From NCBI GenBank assembly GCA_947623455.1, contig OX392534.1, positions 13,092,001 through 13,156,000 on the forward strand: a stretch of 64,000 nt of DNA, written 5' to 3'. The notes beneath the pieces were generated by a model. It was not told the DNA's origin. It did not search any database and saw nothing but the letters and a program-made list of their open reading frames with translations. The stretch is from Mimachlamys varia. Lineage: Eukaryota > Mollusca > Bivalvia > Pectinida > Pectinidae. A program made the position numbers and the translations under genes. Below are positions 23,470-33,400 of this stretch, in pieces (positions within the stretch are counted from its first letter, which is position 1; the number at the start of each line of letters is the position of its first letter).

Positions 23470-24426
23470 ATGACCGATGAAAGTGTGACAATGTCGAAAT
23501 TTCTGTATTTAGCAAACAAACAAAACATTACTCGAAAAAACATAGCGGCAACTGCAGCAGTGTGTTTAGTTGCAGCCTATGGAGCTAAAAAATGTTGCCC
23601 GGAGATGAAGAAAGCTCTTGGAAGGCTTCTTGGAAATGGCGATTCCAGCGACAAAGAACAACCATTGTCGCTGAACAAAAGTTATCGAGACAAACACGGG
23701 AAAACAAAGAAGTCTACGCCCACCGTAAATAAGAGATTTTATAAGCAATTACGATACTTGTTGAAAATCGTTATCCCCGGACTTTGGACCAAAGAGTTCG
23801 GGATATTGACAGTTCATACACTGACACTGATAGTGCGGACGTTCTTGTCAATATACGTGGCTACATTAGATGGACGAATAGTGCAAACAATAGTCAAAAG
23901 GGATGTGAAGAGTTTTCTTATTAGACTTACACAGTGGCTTCTGATTGCAATTCCTGCAACATTCGTCAATAGTCTTATACGTTTTCTTGAATGTAAATTA
24001 GGATTGGTACTCCGAACACGACTAGTCGAACATGCCTACAAATTATATTTTAGAAATCAAACTTACTACCGAGTTGACAATTTGGACAGTCGTTTGGCTA
24101 ATTCTGACCAGTGTCTCACAGATGACATCACAATGTTTACTCAATCGCTTGCTCATCTTTATTCCCACCTAACAAAGCCTATACTCGATATAGCTTTAAT
24201 CACCTTTACTTTGTACTCACAAGCTAGTCACCGTGGAGCAAGCTCCAGGTACCCATCCATGTTAGCTGCTATTGTCATATTTTGTACAGTTCACATCTTG
24301 AGAATTGTGTCTCCCAAATTTGGCAAGTTGGTAGCAGAGGAGGCGAAGCGCAAAGGTTATCTACGCTATGTACATTCAAGAGTCATTGCAAATGCAGAAG
24401 AGATTGCTTTCTATGGAGGTCACAAG
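23470..24426 (+). CDS. ABCD2: ABCD exon 1 (N-terminus and most of the membrane domain)
   Basis: ATG at 23470; a second in-frame ATG lies eight codons on (MSKFLYLAN). It encodes the hydrophobic [10 protein letters not shown] patch, [56 protein letters not shown] and ends in EIAFYGGHK; donor GTAAAC. Confidence 0.95.
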
Positions 24427-27400
24427 GTAAACTAAAAGAAGATTGTCTGTGTCACTGATTCATAGAGTAATAAGATAGCCAAATGTTATGGTTATTGTAA
24501 AACAGTTAAAGGTCCAGTAGACGTAACTTTCAGCAAAACTTGAAGTGAAAATCAAGCTAAATAATTTATTATATTTAAAGATTTAGTTAAGATTAACTGA
24601 TATCAGCAATATTCAAGATGAATATTCTTACAAGGTTACCGGTACAGCAGCAGTTGAAACACAGTATTTGTAAGCAGGTGTCCGTTTTGAAGTGTCTTCT
24701 ATCTGCGGCTTGTTGTTGAAGTGGGCCACACCTGAGTTATTTTCAATTTTTTGGATTTTGCTGTCAAGAGTTTCTTGTTAGTTACCGCTCAGGTTAACTT
24801 CGTTATTTTTGCATGGTTATCAACTGGATTTTTTTTCATAATTTTTCAGAATCCCGAAAAATTTCCTGAAGTTACGTATATTGGGCCTTTAAAAATGTTT
24901 GCATTTACAGTCAAACCTCTTTATCTCAAACTTGTACAACTCAAAGACCCCATTTAATTCAAAGTATTTTGTCTGTTCTGGACAAACTACACACAATATA
25001 TACCATCTCATTTAACTCTGATAACTGGAAGTTGTCCCACTGTCATGTCAACTTTGAGATAACAAGCTGTATGTTCATTTTAGTGGCAAGTTTTTATTGT
25101 GCTTATCTCCCTTTATATTATTAATGAACACCTGATCATTATATCTGTGAGTATTGTATACATGCTTTTCAGTCATCCTTTTTTCAGTAAATGCATGAAA
25201 TTATCATGGCAATGTGCGAAAGTAACGATAGACGGAGGCCACAGGAAAACCTGTCTGTCTATGCAAAATGCCAGTACGGTAGACCTGATGTCTTAAATAA
25301 GCAATTTAATTGCTCATGTACGTTGCAAAAGTATCAAAACTGTTTGAATAAATCATATCATTTGCATTTCTCTTGCTTGTTGTTCATTTCCTGATTTATT
25401 TGACTGAATTAGTCGTTGCAAATTAATTTTTGTTCAAACATCAGTTGAAGGAGGGCAGATCTCACTGTTTGAAGCAGTTTGTTGACACTGGTGGAAAAAT
25501 TCAGTCTTCGGAAATTTTGTTGGGTCTAAGCATTTTGAAATGTCCATAGATCTATTGTCTATGGAACTTCAAGAATTACTTTCGAACACTGTCATGGTGA
25601 TACAAAAAACATTTCTATAATGCTTTTTTTATTGCTGATGTGACTCATGTGCAATTATGATGAATTATCACAGCAAAAGGAAACAGTGATGTTTTAACTT
25701 CCTTAAATACTGTTCATTGTTTGTTGAACTGTTTGATATCTGTTTCACTACCCTTATGCTCTTCATTAAATTTTGTAAACAATTAGATCCAAGCACAGCA
25801 GAAAGTTATTTCTCCTTATTTTTTATCCTATTTAAGTCATATTTTGCAATATAAGCATAATAATGATTAATCAATAACCTTCGTGATTTCAGATTGAACA
25901 GAACTTATTGCAGACCAGCTACAGACATTTGGCAAAACAAATGGATGTGATTTTCAAAACTAAACTCTGGTACATCATGTTGGAGCAGTTTTTGATGAAG
26001 TATGTGTGGAGTGCTAGCGGACTAGTCATGGTGGCTATTCCTATCATATCTGCTACTGGAGGAGGCATTCGCACTGACGGTAGTCCTAATTTATTATACA
26101 TGTACTAATACATATATAGACTTGCAAATATATTGGAGAAAACCAATCCGTCAACAAAACCATAATCCAAACTCAAAATCGATTAAACTAGGGACAAAAT
26201 ATTAACAAAGGAAAATTTTACATGTAGACCCATGGATTGGTTATGAGATAATTAGATAAGATATTCCAGAAGTTTACAAGACTTTTGTTTTATCGACAAC
26301 ACTTGACATGTAAATCTATGTCAGGCAAGTAAATGTCAAATTCTTAAAGAGAAAACTGACTCCACGAGGCATCATTCAAATTCTCAATCGCAACAAGTCT
26401 ACAACGACTGATATATAAAATTGTATAGAATTGTTTATCTCTTGTATCTTAATTTTGACAGACACAAAATGTGAACTTTTGATCTCCAGGTATTTGCTAG
26501 TAGCTACAGTGTGATGTATATTGATTTAGGTAGTCATGTAGATGATGACCCAGACGGGGGAGTTGGAGAGAGGACTAAGGCCTTCACCACTGCCAGGAAC
26601 CTCCTCATCAACTCTGCTGATGCTACTGAAAGGCTCATCTCATCTTACAAGGAGGTATACATAGTTCTTTATCGAAACTTTACCCCTGAACACATATTTG
26701 AACTCTTCCAATTCAAAGATTGGATTAGTTCATTGTGAAATTTCAGGGATGGATGAGTTGACTGGGATGATGAGTTAACTAGGAGCAGATGATAATTCTA
26801 TTTTGTGTTGTGCTGTGTTGTGTTTTTTAGCTATATACAGTAAAAACCATTTACTCAAACTTGTTGGGACCTGATCAATAGTTCAAGAAATAATAGTATT
26901 CGAGTAATCCAGGGTTGATTGAATACGCACAAACTTGGTCGGGACCAAACAAACTGTTCGACGAATGAGGGGTATTCGAGTAAACCAGGGTCGAGTAAGT
27001 GTGGTTTACTGTACATGAAAAAATTCATAAAATTGTATCCACTTATAGATCATAAAATCAAGCTGAAAGTGTAATTAAATTGTAAATTTGCTGTGATTGG
27101 AATATTTTTTGTTTGCTCAGAATTAAGGTATGTTAGTACCAGGTAAGTGTTGTCTTCTACAATATAGGATATTTACCTTTCACAGATTACAGAGCTTGCG
27201 GGATACACATCCCGTGTTTCTGATATGATAGAGGTATTCGAAGATGTTGGCTCGGGAAAGTATCAGAGAAACACTGTCACGAAAGTTGGAAAACAAGCGG
27301 CTTTGGACCACATCAGCGAACCCCTTGAAATCAAAGGTTAGTTTTCTACAAAAACATACTCATAGAGCATTAACTAAAGACATATTAAGTCGACAGCAAG

Positions 27401-30400
27401 TATGTTATCCTGTATCCATACTTGTATGTACTAAATATAGATTTTATTACATTGGTTGTAGTGAGTAAACTTGTACTGATGTATAATTACAAAGAAAGCC
27501 CTGACTTTCCCTTGCACTTTATCTAACTTCTCAATAAGAAAATGAGATTTATGTTGAATGTAGTTGAGCGCATGAAGCTTGTTTTTTGGTATAACATTTA
27601 ACTTGAAGCTAAGACATGCATATATAATAAGGCAGATTTTGTATGTATTGTCATACATATGAATTTGAATTGAATTCAAAATACAAACTTTTTTGTTTTC
27701 AAAATCATGTGCATAGATACTAAACAAGGTTGTGATAAAGAATATTAGATGTTTTGTTAACTTTTTCACAACTTGTTCATTTTTTTAAAGACTCTTCAGC
27801 AAAACCCTGTTACCATGGTAAATTTAAACTTGGCATGAGCTGTTTGTTTTCGCTATTTTGATTTAATTGACCATTATCATTTCGAAACATTTTTAGACAT
27901 ATTAGTGTAAAGCAGATGTTTATTCATAGCAAGATTTGTTTTAATAGTGTTGTTGATGTATATATAAGTATTGTGTTATTGTTACAACTCCAACAACCCA
28001 GGTGGAGTATAAAATGGTCTGGGATGTGTGTTGCAGTATTTTGCTGTAGCATTCAAGTGGGGTAGCCTTTTAAAAGATGCTGTTGAAAGCAAGTTCCATA
28101 TGCCAACAGAACACAGTTCATCTCCAGCACACATGCACATATACACACATAGTGAGATATTAGCCAGGTGGCATATGACTAGACATTGGCACCTGATAAG
28201 GCATCTCCCGCAAACTCCTTAGAATTGTATAATTATGTAATTTGTATTTATTTATCTTCATTCATCAAAAAAGGTAATACTTGAACACACCTGGCACAGA
28301 AATCATTATCCAACCATAGTTAACTCTTCTTTTACAAAGCAAAATTTAATGTATAAAGCTATTCATTTTGTTCAAATAAATGGGCTGGACCAACTTTGTA
28401 GATCTTCTAGGAATGCAAATTTGAATGATATATAGGTAACTATGTAATGTATTGTGGAAGGTTAGGATTTGGTACAAACTACAAACAAAATATGAACACT
28501 TATGTATGTTGAGTAGGTGTTAGATAAATTTAAAAACTTCATGAGGTGTATTGTTTTGACTCCCTAATCCGAGTTTAGTTATATTGCCACCGATATTTTT
28601 CACATTTCTCTTCATATGAACATAACCTCAACTAAACAGGTATCCTAGGCAATGCTCTAAAAATTACCGCAAGAGCTAAAATTTGATAGTATGGAGAAAA
28701 TTTAGATTGTGCCTGAAAAACTTTTTTATGTTTGTCTGTAAAATTTCTTTTTAAAAGAGAATGCTTGAAACTAGACTCGATCATTTCAAAGCAAAAGAAA
28801 AACAAATTGTTTGACATAAGTAGTAGCTAGAATGATTTCGTTGTAGCAGTCCATGTGGTTTGCTGATTGTGATGTCACATTCATATGGAAAAATTACTAA
28901 CAATTTATTAACAAGCATGCAATTCTCAAAAAGTATCGCTTTGTAATCATTCTTTTGAATTTAGACTTGCTGTATCTGTGGCAAATAATTAAAGTACCTT
29001 GGTGATTTATGCATGAAGAATAAAATAATAAACCTGATAATCATAAACAGTGTACATGTACTGTTTTTGGATTGCACATAAATATAACAGGTATCGCCAT
29101 TGTTAAAGATACAAAAAATATTGCTTGGTTCATATCAATCCAGTCAGTGATCAAATATACGAGTAATATGTTAACAAAAAATAAGGAAGTCTGTCACAAC
29201 CAGTATAGTAGCATGTTTTTTGTGCGTAATTTAGTTGTAATCTTGCAATACATATATCCATAAATTTAGGGGTTCAACTTATGGCATGCAGATTATTATT
29301 ATATTTACGATTTGATTATGCATGTTTATGTTTTGTCTTGGTAGAATTTTAAATAGTGCCAGATAGAGAATGTGCTTCTCCAACATCTGCAGTTATCAGA
29401 ATGTCTGTCCAGACATCCATATTGTATTATATATTTAGTTTCATCTCCAACATCTGCAGTTATCAGAATGTATGTCCAGACAGACATATCCATATTGCAT
29501 AATATACAAATTGTATTTACTAATAGTTTAATAGTTTTTGACCTTTTTCGATTCACTTACAAAAAATATGTGCCTGTGCAGTTTTGAATGTTTTATTTAC
29601 CTGTTGAAATTGATGTGTTTGTTCCTTGACTCAGTTAGCATTTTCGTTACTAACAAAATGAAATGCTTATTTGCTAAAAGAAAATATATGCCTTAGCTAC
29701 TTTTGCTAAATGGAATTTGTGTTAAATAAACCATTTTCATAAACACTGACTCTCTATAAATGTATAATAAGAATTGATCCAATTCAGTGAATGGTATTTT
29801 AAATACATCAGAACTTATATTAATATTCACACTTTGATTGTGACTCTACTAATGAGTAAAATTTGCTAAAGGAAATTATTATTTGCCAAAAGAGAAAAGT
29901 GGTCTTAAGTGACTTTTGCTAAAACATTTTTCAGACTAGAGTGAGCACAGATATATATATGGGATTAACATTTTGGTAAAATATCTTAAGAACTAAATAA
30001 TTATCTATAAACAAGGTCCATTGACATTCATGAGTAAAAACAATAGAATATCCCAGATTCTATAACTAATCTTAATTGACAGGTTTGACTCTTTATGTAA
30101 CAATCAACTTGGAATCAGTCATAACATAATTTGCTACAGGAATATCGTATAACAATGGTTTCTCTATGAAGATTTTCTGAGGTGTATAAAGATGTATATT
30201 TTTCAATAATATTTGAATTCTTTGTAGGTGAAGTTGTGGACACAGAATCAACAATAGACATTCAGAACCTGCCAATCATCACGCCAAATGGAGATGTCAT
30301 TGTAGCTAACCTCAACCTCAAGGTATGACCTTATGCTTCAAGTCGAATCTCAGATACAGGAGAGTTATGCTACCCTGACACTTTGTTTGCGGACTGTTCA

Positions 30401-33400
30401 TGCACTGTCTGTACATGCAGAAGTTAATACTGTTTATATATCGTAGAGAATATTTCAAAATTTCAAAATACTCTCTATGACATGGCGCCCCCCCCCCCCC
30501 CCCCCCCCCCCCTTTCACACACTCTTCATTCTCCATTCTCACTCTCAAAGACTTTAATCATTGGCCCGCCAAAATGCGTGCCATTGCGAGGATGAAAAAT
30601 CATGCAAGTGTAAGGATGGCTTTAGGAGAGTATTTTAGTTATAGAATAACACATTAAATATGCTGTTTCAGATTGAGAAAGGGACACATTTGTTGATCAC
30701 TGGACCAAATGGCTGTGGCAAGTCTTCTCTGTTCCGTATACTCAGTGGATTGTGGCCAGCGTATGGTGGGAAACTCTTGAAACCACCACCCAGCACAATG
30801 TTTTACATTCCTCAAAGGTAAGTTTACTGTTTCCAGGCTTTCCAACGAACTTTATCCCAAACCTGATAGACAGTGATATACCTTGTATTAGATATGTAAG
30901 TAGTGGAAGTATACTTAGTTGTAACTGGTAGCTTGTACCAAACCTAAAATAAAGTGTCATATGATAGGTAGAATACATAAACAGCAGGTACTGCTACACT
31001 GATATCTCCCGGACAATACAATTTTTCACTACTGTAATACCTGTAACGTTGTTAAATTTTGTGGTGTACTGGCAACAAGCAGTAAAGTAACTAAAAGATA
31101 AATGTTAAGAAGAGAGGCTATGGTAACCATTTAAAAACAGTCACCTTAGTTTTAAGGCATTTGCCATTTGCGAAGTTAATATCAGCAACTATACTGTACA
31201 GTACTGAGCAGTTTTCCTCATCCGACATCAAAATGCCTCATGCACCTAGTGATCAATCTACGTGCAAATCCCGATTTTATAACTCATAAAATTGTGAAAG
31301 GACTCATAGAAATTCTGGAAATACTTCAATTTGACATTGTGGAACCCATTGTTTTTGCCAATATTTACGAAAAGGACACATGAAAATAAATTGTAAAATG
31401 ATCGCTGCACTAAGTACATTACATAATCCTATATGACATGTTGCAGGCCGTACATGTCTCTAGGAACATTCCGTGACCAGGTGATCTATCCCGACACACT
31501 GGAGGACATGATAACCAGAGGTTATACCGACTCAGACCTGGAGAAAGTCCTAGATATTGTCAACCTAAGGCAGATTGTCGACCGAGAAGGAGGTTTGTAG
31601 TTTGTAGTAGCATATTTCTGCATTTTGAATGAAACTTACTATTGAGTTAGGAGTAGGGAGAGTTTAACAATCTATTTTAAAGTTGAGTGTTTGTAGGGAA
31701 TTGCATAGCTTTTGAATTTGAAGGTTTATGGGGAATATTAGCACTTTAAAGTTGAGGTTATGTAGGGAATTAAGTTGGGGGTATGTTGACTGTATGGCCA
31801 TTTAACGCAGTATCCTTAACCTAACCTTAAGTCTTAACCTAACTCTGTATGGAATGACCCTTTGTTCTTTTTTATCCCCTCGCTTTCACCGAAACGGGAG
31901 ATATTAATTTGGGTTTGTCCGTCTGTCTGTCCATCCGTCTGTCACACTTCTTTCTGTGCATTAATGGTAACAAATGTTATCCAATTTTCTTGAAACTTGG
32001 TCACAAGGTAAAATACCTTAGGACTCAGCCAACTTTGATCGCCACTTTTTACGGACATTTTTTTCGCAGATTTATGACCCTTTTATTGTGTCGCCTGAAA
32101 AGCCGACATATAGGGATCTCTATGGCGGCGGCGGCGGCATCTGCACGAACAGTTTCCGTGCGATAAGTTGAGTTTCCTTGGGCCAATCAAACTCAAACTT
32201 CATAAAGTACTTCCTTACCAAAAGTGCTTGCTTGGGATTGCTTCTCAGGGTCAAAGGTCAAGGTCACTGTTGCTATAAATAGAAAATTTGTTTCCATGCG
32301 ATAACTTAAGTTTCCTTGTGCCAATTAAACTCAAACTTCTTACAATGCATCATTACCAAAAATGCTTGCTTGGGATTGCTTTTCAGGGTCAAAGGTCAAG
32401 GTCACTTGCTATAAATAGAAAATCTGTTTGAGTGCAATTACTTCAGTATCTCCCAACTTGCTGCGCAGGCGACACATCCACTTCCGTGGAACTAAAAATG
32501 TCATTTTCTGGCAATGCAATAATAGCAACAAAACTTATCCAATTTTCTTGAAACTTGGTTACGAGGTTAAATTCTTAAAGGGATTGGCAAAGTTTGATCG
32601 ACACTTTTGGCCGATGTTATTTGGCGCAGTTATAGCCCCTTGATGGCAACAAATATCCCATATCTGTGTACGTAGCAATATGCCTTGAGTCAACAGCATG
32701 AAAATTACAAAAGTTACAGTTCTCCATTTACTTTCCAGTACTGCAATTAGATTAATAATCTCTTTGTTATCAAAATGGACCGAGGCCATTTTCGTTTTAA
32801 GTGGTTGAATCGCTGAACTAAAATTGGTCGCTTATTTGATGAGGGCAGACCTTGAAATTTGATGCTGCTTTCAGGCAAGCCTGAGAAAGCCTTGCATGGT
32901 CTGCATAAGCATTTCCAATGTTGCATAAAAGCAAACAAACTGTTGTTTGCAAAAAAAAAAAAAAAAGACCTAGAGTTGTTACATTTCAGTAACTGGAAAG
33001 TCTGTCATGAAGTTGGACAAAAGATCAATCACATGATTTCTTTACTTGATGTTGAACATTAATTATAGAACAGGAATTATAGATAACAAGTATACTGTGT
33101 TGTTGAAGTCGGTCATGAGTGCTGAACAAAGGAACATAGTTATTCTTATTATGTTATATTATTATATCCTGTAAGCGATCACTCAATGTGGCGTGGATTG
33201 ATGTTGTAGGTTGGGATGCTCACAGTGACTGGAAGGATGTGTTGTCTGGGGGAGAAAAACAGAGAATGGGAATGGCTAGGATATTCTACCACAAGTAAGT
33301 ATCTAAAGAAAGGTGGCCAAACTGAATTATAAAAATTACACCTGCCTTTTCAGTAAGGTGTTGTGGACCCTTTGCAGAAATAGAAGTTGGAATTTTATCA

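Larger units (their letters stand above)
27337..30227 (+). other. ABCD intron 4
   Basis: It is 2.9 kb. It carries a SINE (27985-28225) and a 67-bp direct duplication (29378-29511). The rest is AT-rich with no exon-like segment. Confidence 0.6.

Noticed and set aside
26490..26529. Earlier acceptors for ABCD exon 3 (26490, 26501, 26504, 26510)
   Set aside because: None keeps the phase set by exon 2; only 26530 does.
28028..28222. 64-codon + strand frame
   Set aside because: Lies wholly within SINE family B sequence.
30318..30548. Minus-strand frame with a run of Gly
   Set aside because: Product of the poly(C) tract at 30486-30512.
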